Assembly: GCA_029891385.1 (NCBI GenBank)
Contig: CM057234.1
Location: 28,568,350 to 28,632,349 of the forward strand
Direction of reading: 5' to 3'
Source of the DNA: Erythroxylum novogranatense
Taxonomy: Eukaryota > Streptophyta > Magnoliopsida > Malpighiales > Erythroxylaceae
Length of the DNA: 64,000 nt
Shown: piece by piece, positions 23,531 to 34,226 of the stretch
Position numbering within the stretch: position 1 is the first letter of the stretch
Layout of the letters: each line of letters begins with the position of its first letter
The notes under the pieces: model-generated
What the model was told of the DNA's origin: nothing
The model's input: only the letters and a program-made list of their open reading frames with translations
Database searches by the model: none
Translations under genes and position numbers: made by a program

Positions 23531-26500
23531 AAATTACATGGGAGACCTGCTAGGGGTCGTGGAAAACGAGCTAATTCAATAAGGGCTCAGGCCAATGTGG
23601 TAGAAACAGTAGAGTCTTCCAAAGAGACAGTTTCAGTTGCAAGTCTCTCTTCTGATGAAATCCAACATTTCCGGCAACTTTTATCTCAATTCAATTCCTC
23701 CTCAGGTGCTACATCCAATTTTGTTAAATCAGGTAATCCGTGTGCTCATCTTAATTCATGGATTATTGATTCTGGTGCGAATAGACATATGACAGGCACT
23801 TCTAAAGGCTTTCTTAACAACTCTCCTTGTCTAAAAAAAGATTGTGTCAGGATAGCTGATGGGTCATTAGCTCCTATTTCTGGGACAGGTTCCATTGTCT
23901 GTACTCCAAACCTTAAACTGTCTTCGGTTCTTCATGTTCCTCAATTTCCTGTCAATCTTTTATCTGTCAGCGCTATCACTAAAGCTCTAAACTGTAAGGT
24001 TGAATTTTTTCCTGATCACTGTATTTTTCAGGACCTTCAAACCTGGAAGAGGATTGGCAGTGGTAGAGAGCATGATGACTTATACATGATGGAAGATGGT
24101 CAAGGTGTAGCCCTTTTTGGAGATTGTAAGGATGTCAATCAGGAAATAATACAGTTGCATAGGCGGTTAGGACATCCTTCCTTTTTTGTCTTAGAAAGAT
24201 TATATCCCCAGTTGTTTTCAAGGACTCGATTTGATTCTTTATCTTGTGATGCTTGTGAGTATGCTAAACATACTCGGAACTCTTATCCTTTGAGTGATAA
24301 TAAAACTACTGTTCCTTTTATGCTTATTCATTATGATGTTTGGGGACCTACTCAGACTGTCTCTCTGTCTGGAAATCGTTGGTTTGTTACTTTTATTGAT
24401 TGTTGCACTATGATGACTTGGGTGTCTTTGATTAAAGCAAAAAGTGATGTTTTCTTATGCTTTCAATCGTTTCATCAAATGGTGCAAACTCAATTTGATG
24501 CTAAAATAAAAGTCTTGAGAACTAATAATGGGACAGAATACATGGATAGTAGATTTGGTACGTATTTGGAGTCTCATGGGATTATTTATCAAACTAGTTG
24601 TCCTTATACTAGTGCTCAGAATGGGGTAGCTGAAAGAAAAAATAGGCATTTATTGGAGGTTGCTAGATCCCTTATGTTTACTATGAATGTTTCAAAACCG
24701 TACTGGGGGGATGCTGTTCTGGTTGTAGCCTATCTTATTAATAGAATGCCTCTTAAAACACTCAATTTTCGGACCCTTTTGGAAGTTTAACTGGGAAGAA
24801 TGGCTATACTGTTCCACCAAGGGTTTTTGGCTGTGTATGTTTTGTCCATACCAGGAATATTGGCAAACTTGATCCAAGGGCTCTGAAATGTGTGTTCATT
24901 GGGTATTCTCCAACCCAAAAGGGTTATAAATGTTATCACCCTCCATCTAGGAAGTTTTATGTCAGTATGTATGTTACCTTTCGGGAGTCTGAACCTTACT
25001 TTGGCACTACCCAATCACCTCTTCAGGGGGAGAGTAGTAAAGAAGAGATGATGCCTGTGGTTCTAGGTGATCTTGTTCCAAATGTTGTTCAGGAGGAGAA
25101 TGAGGAGACTGTTGTTCCAAATGTTGTTGGGCGGTTAGATAGACCCGATTTATTGAGATATTCGAGAAAAAATAGGTCTGAAGAAGCCATCATGCCTTCT
25201 ACACTGCAGGAATCCTCTAGTGAGTTATCTTCTGGTTCTGATTTAAACTTACTTATTGCTCAAAGAAAAGGGGTCAGGGCATGTACAAAATACTCTATAT
25301 CTAACTTTGTCTCCTATGATTCCTTGTCTCCTTCCTATAGAGCCTTTGCCTTGTCTCTGTCTTCTATGTCTATTCCACAGGATTGGAGGGAAGCTATTAC
25401 AGATCCAAAGTGGAAAGAAGCTATGGTAGAAGAAATGAAAACTCTCGTCAAAAATGAAACTTGGGAACTAGTTGATGCTCCAGATAAGAAGCTAGTTGGT
25501 TGTAAGTGGGTGTTCACAGTAAAACACAAAGCTGATGGCTCGGTAGAGAGGTTCAAAGCTAGATTGGTGGCAAAAGGATTCACTCAAACTTATGGAGTTG
25601 ATTATCAGGAGACTTTTGCACCTGTTGTTAAAATGAATACCATCAGGATTTTGTTATCTTGTGCAGCTAACTTGGATTGGGATTTGCAACAATTTGATGT
25701 AAAAAATGCATTCCTACATGGAGACCTGGAAGAAGAAGTTTATATGGCGATTCCTCCTGGTTTTGACAATGAAAGAACTCGAGGAAAGGTGTGCAGATCT
25801 GAAAAGGCTTTGATGGATTGAAACAATCTCCAGAGCTTGGTTTGATGATTCAAGAAAGCCATGATTTCCTTTGGATATCAACAGAGCAATGCTGATCATA
25901 CCCTCTTTATGAGACACTATAAGGGTAAGATCACTCTTCTCATTGTTTATGTTGATGATATAGTGGTGACAGGAGATGATAAAGAAGAAATGGCTCGTTT
26001 GAAGGAACTTTTGGCTCGGGAGTTTGAGATCAAGGAGCTTGGAAGATTACAATATTTCTTGAGAATTGAGGTTGCCATATCAAAGAAGGGAATCTTCATT
26101 TCTCAAAGGAAGTACATTCTGGATCTTTTGGGTGAAACCGGTATGCTGGGATGTAAACCAGCAGAATCACCCATTGAAAGCAATCATAAGTTACAAGTTG
26201 GAACTGAAGCTCCAGTGGATAAAGGCAGATATCAAAGATTGGTTGGAAGGCTTATTTACCTCTCTCACACCAGACCAGACACTACTTATGCAGTCAGTGT
26301 GGTGAGTCAATATATGCATGACCCTAGAGAGTCTCATATGGAGGCTGTCTTTCACATTTTGCGCTATCTAAAGTCAGCTCCAGGGAAAGGTCTTCTTTTC
26401 TCTAAACATGATCATCTTCGGATTGAAGTCTTTACAGATGCCGATTGGGCTGGGTCTCTAGATGACAGAAGATCAACTACTGGTTATTGCACCCTCCTAG

Positions 26501-26904
26501 GAGGTAACCTAGTCACTTGGAGGAGCAAGAAACAGAGTGTGGTTGCTAGATCAAGTGCAGAAGCGTAATCTGAGCTATGGCTCAAGGTGTCTCAAACTTT
26601 TATGGTTACGTAAATTGGTGGAAGAATTGAGGTTGGTGGAGAGACAAGTTATCCTTGTATTGTGATAACAAGGCTGCAATCAGTATTGCTCATAATCCTG
26701 TTCAACATGATAGGACAAAGCACATTGAAATTGATCGACACTTTATCAAAGAAAAGTTAACTGATGGTGTCTTGAGCTTATTTCATGTAACTTCTGAAAG
26801 ACAGCTAGCTGATGTGTTTACAAAAGGGCTCAACAGTCGGACCTTTCATACTTTGATTTGCAAGTTGGGCATGTGTAACATCTTTGCACCAACTTGGCTG
26901 GGAG
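23531..26904 (+). pseudogene. Copia element 1 pol: protease, integrase, RT, RNase H (broken)
   Basis: Domains in order: aspartic protease with WIIDSGANRHMTG (about 23759); GAG-pre-integrase with LHRRLGHPS (24154); integrase core with YDVWGP (24332), an N-for-D change in the second acidic position (RTNNGTEY, 24519) and AERKNR (24629); RT with [30 protein letters not shown] and YVDD (25950); RNase H with DADWAGS (26437), WRSKKQ and YCDNKAA (26658), ending in LADVFTKGL. Disablements: a one-base loss near 24785 shifts frame, a stop at 26566-26568 is followed by a scrambled segment, and three clustered single-base losses (25800-25860) together restore frame. Order PR-IN-RT-RH defines Ty1/copia. 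Confidence 0.92.
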
Positions 26905-27066
26905 TGTTGACATATTAGGAATGACAGATTAGGAATGTGTATAATTATTATTCTTTCGTTATTATTCTTCCTTAATTAGTTCTTCCTTAATTAGGATAGT
27001 TTGTTCCTATATATTCATGTGTATATACCTTGTACAGATATCAAGATAGAATGAAAAAATTCTTCA
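26905..27066 (+). repeat. 3' LTR of copia element 1
   Basis: 162 bp, six substitutions from the 5' copy, preceded by a short purine-rich tract (GGCTGGGAG). Confidence 0.93.
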
Positions 27067-28450
27067 TTGAATACAACTCTCCACTTTCAACCCTTGATAA
27101 CCCATCAACCAATTGTATTCTCATCCCCTTTCTTATACTTAATTTCAACGTCAAATCCCAATAACTTTGGCAACCAAATTTGTTGGAATGGATAGTAATC
27201 TTCTATTCTAACAAATATTTCAAACTCTTATAATATGTTTGCACCATAAACTTCCTACCAATTAAGTAGTGTGACCAATGTCAAACCTCTACCACAAAGT
27301 TCAACAACTCATTCTCATAAGTAGATATATGACGATATTTTTCTGATGAACTCTTGCACGCGTATGCTAATGGATGGCCATCTTGTAGTAAAACAACACC
27401 TATCCTATTTCTAGATCATCTAACTCTACCACAAGCTCCTTATCAAAATCAGGTAAAAGTAAGAACAAAAGCAGAAAATAATGATGAGAATAAAGCATCT
27501 TGAGTCTCCTTCTACATTTAAAAGCATTTTGCTTCAATAATTTTGTCAAAAGGTATATTTAATTGATCATAAACCTTGATAAACCGTCTATAATATACAA
27601 CTAAATCCAAGAATCATCGAAGCTACTTCAATGTTTTTAAAATAGGTAATTACTGAACTACTAATTTCTTTCTTGGATCAGTAGATACTTCTTTAGATAT
27701 AAAATGACCAAGATACTCCACTTCATTAGCTCCAAATGAACACTTACTCTTATTAACAAAAGGTTACTATTTTAAAACTTCCAACACTTGTTAAGATAAT
27801 ACAAGTGTTGTTGGAAGAAGAACTATATAGTAGTATATTAAAAAGAATATTAGTACAGACTTACTTTAGTAAGGCTTGAATATAGAATTTATAAGGCTTT
27901 GGAATGTTTCTGGACCATTGGTTAAGCCAAAAGTATACCAATAACTCATGGTGTCTTTCGTGAGTTCTAGAAGTTGTTTTGTGCACTCTGCTTAAACATT
28001 TGTATTTGATGATATCCAATCCTCAAATCTAACTTTGAAAAATAGTTAGCTCCTCTTAATTCATCTATAAATTTCTCAATGAGTGGAGTTAGAAACTTTT
28101 CCTTCATAGTGCAACTATTAAAGCCTTATAATCAACACACATTCTTTATGAGTTATCCTTTTCTTTTCACCAACACAACTGATAATGAAAATGGGCTAAC
28201 ACTTTTTTGGATAATATTTTGCTTCAATATATCTTTCACCAATTTTTCAATAGCTCTTTTCTCTAATCCAACATACCTATAGTGCCTCTTATTAATAGTT
28301 TTTGATCCTTCTGTTAATAAAATTCTATGATCCTGTTTCTTTTTTAGTGACAATCCAACTAGCTCTGTAAACACATCTTGATATTGCTCCAACAAGGTTT
28401 GCAACATTTATTGCTCATCTTCTTGTTCCTTACTACCTATCCCTTCCATA
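27067..28450 (-). pseudogene. Ty3/gypsy RT and RNase H remnant (gypsy element 1)
   Basis: On the minus strand, 28407-28153 is an open 84-codon RT start: QDVFTELVGL, DHRILLTEGSK, a KRHYRY block, IEKLVKDIL and SPFSLSVVLVK. Broken frames continue through CVDYKALI (about 28140), FSKLDLRIGYHQI (28030), GPETFQ-like and finger-palm segments to RNase H with LMQDGHPLAYACKSS-like sequence (27400-27330), STYENELL and HYLIGRKF (27250). Many stops and frameshifts. The same strand holds protease upstream (28.9 kb) and integrase beyond the copia insertion (22.2 kb), which gives the Ty3/gypsy order PR-RT-RH-IN. Confidence 0.85.
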
Positions 28451-28754
28451 TCTTGTATTTTGCAATTAACATATTGTTCCCATTTAAATTATTCTTCTTG
28501 ACTCAGCAACCAAAATGTACATACAAAACCACTCAATTTTCCTTTCTTACCCAATTAACTACCAAATATCAATTTATTTTTGTCTTATTGGTCCGTAGTT
28601 AACTTCACTCTCTTTCCTTTCTAATCAAAATACAGAGTTCCTTCTTTAAAATTGAACACCACATTATTCAAGGTGGCTAACCACTGCACTCTTAAATCTA
28701 AATCATGCTCTTTGATTCTAATTACCAACACATCAAAGAAAAACAAATGGTCAT

Positions 28755-29095
28755 TTATCATCCAATTCATATTTCTATATACCTGTTGCACCATATTTTT
28801 AATCCTCCTCCTACTATAATAATCATAGGTTTAATCATTTCTACTACCCTTTCTTCTTTTTTCACCAAGGACTCATCAATGAAATTATGTGTATTCCCTC
28901 CTTCAACCAAGATATGCGTCATTTTTCCGTTACAAACTCCTTTTACCTTCATCTATTTATGTTCAACATCAGTCATAGCTGACATGACTTGCATTTATAT
29001 AATATGAGACCGATTTGATCCTCCTTCTTCTTCTTCCCCTGCATCATCATCATCTTCTTCTTCTGCTGAAGTCCAACCTTTTATTAAAGTACTAA
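28755..29095 (-). pseudogene. Ty3/gypsy gag-protease junction remnant (gypsy element 1)
   Basis: The minus-strand open frame 28952-28767 contains GKMTHILVEGGNTHNFIDE, a degenerate form of the gypsy protease signature in which the catalytic DSG has become EGG. Just upstream (29095-29000) is a run of Asp/Glu codons (EEDDDDAGEEEE), as is common between the gag knuckle and protease in these elements. Non-functional. Confidence 0.75.
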
Positions 29096-29096
29096 T

Positions 29097-29460
29097 GGCA
29101 TGTTTGGTTTAATGGAATAGGTATTCTATTCTCAGTGTATTCTTAAAACTTAATTATTCATTTTTTTTGTTTAGACTAAAATACACAAAATACCTAATTC
29201 TAAGATTAGATATTCCTTAACTTTCAGTGATAGCTAATGACCATCCCCACCTATCATTAGCTATTCCAAGAATAAAGTCATTTGTTCATGACTTTTTTAT
29301 CCTTCACTCCATCCCGCGTTTCTTCTTCATTTTCACCTCCCTCTAGAAAATTAATAAAATTAATAATAATAAGAATAATAATAAGTAGGAAAAAATAATA
29401 ACAATAATAAGAAGAAAATTAATAATAATAATAAGGAATTTAATAATAATAGTAATTAAC

Positions 29461-29535
<75 letters not shown>

Positions 29536-29603
29536 TGATATTTTGATCTTTTGTTAATTATTCCTTTGTCATTTCAAGTTTATATTTTCAAACCAAACAT
29601 TGG
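29097..29603. mobile_element. Possible MITE with internal (AAT)n expansion
   Basis: CATGTTTGGTTTAA at about 29099 is mirrored by TTCAAACCAAACATTGG at 29587-29603. The interior holds GGAATA-type subterminal words and a long AAT array. It interrupts the gypsy gag. Ends and target duplication are not secure; an alternative right end near 29720 cannot be excluded. Confidence 0.45.
29461..29534. repeat. (ATA)n microsatellite, about 25 uninterrupted units
   Basis: Perfect 74-bp trinucleotide run, with further interrupted AAT/AAG-type repeats from about 29350. Confidence 0.95.
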
Positions 29604-29730
29604 TATATATATTCTTTTACAAGAAACCAAAAAAGTAATACATATTTTATTCTATTTCTCATCTTTTATATTCCTAAAATAATTATTATATTCCTTATCT
29701 ATTCCAAATTATCAAATCAAGGTGTTGTAA

Positions 29731-30327
29731 GGTCTTGTTTGGTAACTAGTAATAAAGAGTTGAGAATGAGAATGTAACATTTATTCCTAATTTTAGTTGT
29801 TTAGTTATCTTGGTAATAGATAAAATAGAGAATGAAAAATTGGAATAAATTCTAAACAATTATGCACTTTTATTCCTAAGGGACCGTGAGTATAAGCTAG
29901 AATTAAAATTGGGAATAAGATATCAAAGATATTATTAAAATATTATCAAGTTATTATCAAAATTTTATCAAGTTATTGATTCTTATCAAAATATTATCAT
30001 CTAAATTATCTTTTATATTAATTTCTTTAATAATTATTTTATTTTATAATTTTATTCTTATCATAAAAATATTAAAACTGAATAATTTTATAAATCATTG
30101 AATTTTTATTAGTTATTTATAAAATATAAAATATTTTAATTAATTATGTAAGAAGTAAATTATATAATAGCTAAATATGAGTAAAAGAAATTTCATTATC
30201 ATTTTAAACATTTAATGCCAAATATTAACATAAATATATAATCACTATTTTATTATATTCAAACTTTTATTCTCATTTTTAATTTTTATTCTTTTTTATT
30301 ACTGGTTATCAAAAGAGAGGGTAGGCC
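29731..30327. mobile_element. Possible TIR element, 597 bp
   Basis: The left sequence GGTCTTGTTTGGTAACTAGT continues AATAAAG; the right end, reverse-complemented, starts GGCC and has TTGATAACCAGTAATAAAA at the same distance. The AT-rich interior has no coding sequence. No clear target duplication. Confidence 0.35.
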
Positions 30328-30349
30328 TTGAAAAACACTCCTTTTAATA

Positions 30350-30730
30350 TAGACAAAAAAATATTTATACTAACTAACGTGGGATAAGAATATTAACACA
30401 TTTAGTAAACAAGTAAAGGAGCCTGTCCTTTTTTCAACACCCATCTCCGTTGAGGGGTGGAAACTCCACTTTACCGAACCTTTTAGTACTGGCGTAATTT
30501 GATTCCTGAGATTCCTTAAAGTGGAAATTTGGAGTCCTTCTATCCTCTTCCATAGTTCTTTGATTTTGGTTGTTCTTGATGTGCAACCGCATTAATCATC
30601 TCCTTCAACACATCAATCAGCCCCCTATATTTTGAATCCAATTCTTGAATCTGTATTTTCAGATTCTCCTTCGTTCTTCAGATATCGTGTGACCTCATTC
30701 CTTTTGCCATCTTCTTACCGAGAAATGAAC
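30350..30730 (-). pseudogene. Ty3/gypsy gag N-terminal remnant (gypsy element 1)
   Basis: On the minus strand, from an ATG at about 30710, broken frames show a basic start, a coiled-coil-like LKIQIQELDSKYRGLIDVL segment, then RFGKVEFPPLNGDG, which resembles the conserved entry to the gypsy capsid domain. Several stops intervene. This places the 5' part of gypsy element 1 here. Its 5' LTR was not found; the small copia family begins at 30858. Confidence 0.6.
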
Positions 30731-30857
30731 TGTACCAAATTAAGTGTTATTCAATTAGGGTTTGTAAATAAAAAAAAGGTTATGGACTATCAAGAAATGA
30801 AGAAAACACAAAAGAGAAGAAGTTAGAGAGAGAAAAGAATAATGGATTACTTTCTCA

Positions 30858-31104
30858 TGTTGAAATTTTGAAGAAAAGAAGAAAAGAGGATGGGATAAGA
30901 TAAAGTTTAAACAATACGTAACACTCCCATTCAATTATTATTAAACTTGGTTGCGCAAAATACAAACAACTAAAACAAAATTTTCAGCCACCAAATCTAG
31001 CTTATAAGATAAGATTAGATATAATCTAAGATTTATTCTAAGATAATCTAAGACCTATTCTAAAAGAATTTAAACAACTCTAAAATTTGAATTAATTCCC
31101 AACA
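30858..31104 (-). repeat. Inverted LTR of the small copia family
   Basis: About 247 bp. On the minus strand it starts TGTTGGGAATTAATTC and ends near TTTCAACA. Same family as the LTRs at about 31229-31452, 32088-32347 and 55775-56041. Confidence 0.85.
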
Positions 31105-31228
31105 TTCCCTCTTAATTCAAATTTTTTGGATATAACACATCTCTACTAATCTTCAGAATATTATATGAAGCGCTTCTCTTCATCAGATTCTCGTTGATGC
31201 CCTTCTCATCAACCTGCAATGATTATGT

Positions 31229-31452
31229 GAATAAGTCTTAGAATAGGTCTTAGATTATCTTAGAATAAGTCTTAGATTATATCTAATCTTATCTTATAAG
31301 CTAGATTTGGTGGCTAAAAAATCTATTTTAATTGTTTGTATTTTGCCTATATAAGGCAACCAAGTTTAATAATAATTGTATGGGAGTGTTACGTATTGTT
31401 TAAACTTTATCTTATCCCATCCTCTTCTCTTCTTTTCTTCAAAATTCCAATA
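31229..31452 (+). repeat. 5'-truncated LTR of the small copia family
   Basis: Lacks the first part of the LTR and starts within the AATAAGTCTTAGA repeat stretch. It ends CCAATA where the intact copy has CCAACA, and primer site TGGTATCAGAGC follows at 31453. Confidence 0.8.
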
Positions 31453-31518
31453 TGGTATCAGAGCTTTAGATCCTTGAGAGACCTATGAGTGATTAAGTGA
31501 GAAAGGAAGAAAGTGAAA

Positions 31519-31760
31519 AGATGGTAGAAGAAGTCTATCTAGCAAAGATTCCATCGTCGAAGAAGGAAGGAAACATTCTCTAATGTAAAAATTGCAAGAA
31601 GTTGGGTCATGAAGAGGAATATTGTTGGCACAAAGGAAATCCTCAATGTTATAACTGCAAAAGATTTGGTCATTTGCAAAAGAATTGCAGATTTAAAAAA
31701 GAACATGCAAATTTGGTTGAAGTGACTGAAGAAGAAACTCTTTTGTTTTTTGAATGAGTT
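31519..31760 (+). pseudogene. Copia gag remnant with two CCHC zinc knuckles
   Basis: Two knuckles are visible: C-x2-C-x4-H-x4-C at 31585-31626 (CKNCKKLGHEEEYC) and at 31648-31689 (CYNCKRFGHLQKNC). A TAA stands just before the first, and the frame ends soon after an EVTEEE stretch. The capsid and all pol domains are missing, so the element is non-autonomous. A tandem duplication of about 33 bp (AACAATGGTAAGATGATGAG twice, about 31770-31830) follows. Confidence 0.75.
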
Positions 31761-32087
31761 GAGAGAAGTGCTCAACAATGGTAAGATGATGAGAAAGTGC
31801 ATAAACAATGGTAAGATGATGAGAAAGTGTATCATACAGTGAAGAAACTCTTTTTTAGATTTGTCGGTGAGAAGTACACCAAGATGTGTTTGGAGAGACG
31901 TGCTTCAATAATTACAAGTTGATGAGAAGGGCATCAACGAAAATTGGTGAAGAGAAGTGCTTCACATAATCATTGCAGGTTGATGAGATGGGCATTAACG
32001 AGAATATAATGAAGAGAAGTGCTTCATATGATATTTTGAAAATTAGGAGAGATGTGTTCCATCCAGAAAATTTGAATTAAGAGGGAA

Positions 32088-32347
32088 TGTTGGGAATTAA
32101 TTCAAATTTTAGAATTGTTTAAATTCCTTTAGAATAGGTCTTAGATTATCTTATAATAAGTCTTAGATTATATCTAATCTTATCTTATAAGCTAGATTTG
32201 GTGGCTGAAAAATCTATTTTAGTTGTTTGTATTTTGCCTATATAAGGCAACCAAGTTTAATAATAATTGTATGTGAGTGTTACGTATTGTTTAAACTTTA
32301 TCTTATCCCATCTTATTCATCTTCTATTTTTTCTCAAAATTCCAACA
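32088..32347 (+). repeat. 3' LTR of the small copia family
   Basis: 260 bp from TGTTGGGAATT to TTCCAACA; contains CCTATATAAGGCAACC, a good TATA-type promoter element. Confidence 0.87.
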
Positions 32348-32432
32348 CTGAGTTCGTTACAAGTCCTCTAACGACCATTATAATTGTTGCTTATCGAAAT
32401 CTCTGTTATTTACCCATGGACACTCTTCTAAC

Positions 32433-32802
32433 CTCTGTTTTGAAAACCGGACCGAACCGACCGGTCTGATCGGTTCGATCGGTGACCGGTCGGCTATCCG
32501 GTCCAGTTTACCCTTAAAAATTGGTTCTCAATTGAACCAGTGAGAACTGGTCAAAACCGGTCAATTGACCGGTCGGACCGGTCAAACCGGACCGGTCCGA
32601 GCACTGGTTCAATAAGATTTTTATTTATTTTTTATTTTTTTTGGTATTTTTTGGTATTTTTAGTATTATTAATATTATATCTAATTAAATATAATTATTA
32701 CATAATTATGACGTCACACCGGTTCGACCGATGGTTGAACTGGTCAAACCGGTTACCAGTAAGGTCTCCGGTTCGATGACCGGTTCAGGTTTCAAAACAC
32801 TG
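32433..32802. mobile_element. 370-bp hAT MITE rich in ACCGGT words
   Basis: Flanked by a perfect 8-bp direct duplication, CTTCTAAC (32425-32432 and 32803-32810), the hAT hallmark. Ends are CTCTGTTTTGAAA on the left and, reverse-complemented, CAGTGTTTTGAAA on the right. Both ends are followed by many ACCGG/CCGGT words, so long subterminal regions can pair. No transposase; an AT-rich centre (32610-32710). Confidence 0.9.
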
Positions 32803-32993
32803 CTTCTAACAGCGTCATTTTATTAACTTCTTTACTTATACAAATCGACATTGTTTTTTCTTGTTGCCTGAGGACGACTTACAAGTGATGAACGACTAAA
32901 AGACTATGCACATAAACATCATGAAGATGTGGATTCTTTGCTATGGCCTATGGAATAGCAGATATGAGTATGCCACTCTCTAAAGTCTGAGGC

Positions 32994-33740
32994 ATGCGAC
33001 TATCTAGAGGTAGTGTAAAATATATGCAGAGAGATGGAACTTATATGCTTTTCCAATTCATCAACGAAGCCTTGGTTCTGTGGTCAGAGAGATCCTTATC
33101 ATTCCAAGTCTCATTATACAAATTATACAAATTAAAAAGTATAATTGATGTGTTATCGATGTGGGTACATTTTCATAACTTGCCAATGGAACTTTGGATT
33201 ATTGAAGGGCTAAGTTATGTTGCTAGTTCTTTAGGAAAACCAATATGCATGGACTCACAAATAGCTACCATGCAGAGGATAGGCTACGCCAAACTTTGTG
33301 TTGAATTCCCCAAAAATGCCACCTTCCAGACCACTTATCTGTTTTTAAGTTTGGGAGAGTCGGGACAACTTGAACCAACTGAGATTCACCTCTCATATCA
33401 TTGGAGGCCAAATCAGCCCACAAAAAAATGGATACCAACCAGAAAACGTTTCCAGACAGGATGGTACGAAGAATTAATAGACTCTGCCGCTGGTACTACC
33501 AATCTTGAGCAAGCTAATGTAGCTAATGCTGAGACTCCAAATATGGGGGAAAATGTTGAGAGGATTATGCCCAAATCTGAAGGGTTGACACACATTGTGG
33601 AGATTAATCAAAATGCAGAAGCAATTGAGGGCGATGACCAAGAAATTAATTCAAACTTGCTGCCATTTAAACCTATACAAGTTGCGGCTTGTAGCTTAGA
33701 GGCAGATTCTGTTTCAAAGGATCCAAACACTACAATGTAA
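32994..33740 (+). pseudogene. LINE (L1-type) ORF1 remnant, DUF4283 domain
   Basis: A 248-codon open frame without the usual N-terminus. RDGTYMLFQF, VLWSERSL, then W-V-x-FHNLPMELW...GLSYVASSLGKPICMD and YAKLCVEF are the core of the DUF4283 domain found in plant LINE ORF1 proteins (nucleic-acid binding, RNP formation). The W-x-P segment near residue 135 precedes where a zinc knuckle would sit; the frame then runs into low-conservation sequence. Upstream sequence from about 32890 may be part of the same ORF1 in another frame. The endonuclease of the same LINE follows at 33.9 kb. Confidence 0.75.
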
Positions 33741-33879
33741 GGAATGTATGTCTTTATAATTCTAATCGGATTAGACTACAAGTATTAGCATAATCTAATC
33801 AATTTTTACATCTTCAATGTCATCTATGCAATGAATATTAAGCTTGTCACCTCATTTGTCTACACTTTAAACTCCTCAT

Positions 33880-34098
33880 TTTAATGTGATAAATTGTGGC
33901 TTGATCCACAGCACCATCAGATGAGCATTCACGTCCCATGGTTTGTTGTAGGTTGCTTTAATTGTGCATTGAAATTGTCTGAAATTGAGGGTGGACGGCG
34001 ATATAATCATCGACAGACTAATGAACTCTCGAATTTTCTTTTTAATGTCGATCTAGTTAATCTCAACTGCACGAATCATCATCTCATATGGTCCAATA
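33880..34098 (+). pseudogene. LINE endonuclease fragment, interrupted by copia element 2
   Basis: Contains PWFVVGCFNCAL where apurinic endonuclease domains have the G-D-F-N catalytic motif (D changed to C here), then KLSEIEGG, the NFLFNVDLVNL segment and HHLIWSN. The next codons resume at 55767 on the far side of copia element 2. Only the central part of the domain remains, so it is inactive. Confidence 0.72.
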
Positions 34099-34226
34099 TG
34101 TTAGCTTATTGTATTTTACAGCTGTAAATAGCTAATTAGTGGTTATTTGGTTGTTAATTAGTTATTAGCCTAGTTAGCCTAGATTCTATTTTGATATGTT
34201 AGTTAGCCTCATTCCTTTGTATATAT

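Larger units (their letters stand above)
22217..27066 (+). mobile_element. Ty1/copia element 1, nearly complete, inserted in gypsy element 1
   Basis: LTRs of 162 bp at both ends begin TGTTGACATATTAGG and end TTCTTCA; I count 6 mismatches between them (about 96% identity). The 5' LTR is followed at once by a TATCAGAGC-type tRNA-Met primer site. Internal order is gag, protease, integrase, RT, RNase H, the copia order. The flanks rejoin into one gypsy RNase H-integrase reading frame if a short duplicated target is allowed. GCATT lies left of the element, and the right junction reads as the same target with three bases lost. Confidence 0.93.
30858..32347. mobile_element. Small copia family, inverted-arm arrangement
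   Basis: Two LTRs point outward. LTR A is on the minus strand (30858-31104), followed by about 125 bp of 3' internal sequence, also inverted (31105-31231). A 5'-truncated plus-strand LTR (about 31229-31452), a TGGTATCAGAGC primer site, gag remnant and plus-strand LTR (32088-32347) come next. The outer 30858-31231 and 31963-32347 segments are therefore inverted copies of each other around about 730 bp of unique sequence. I see no matching target duplication (left TCTCA, right CTGAG). Confidence 0.8.

Noticed and set aside
28378..29007. Plus-strand hydrophobic open frames as membrane proteins
   Set aside because: They are antisense to the gypsy protease/RT remnant; hydrophobicity comes from reverse-complemented A-rich codons.
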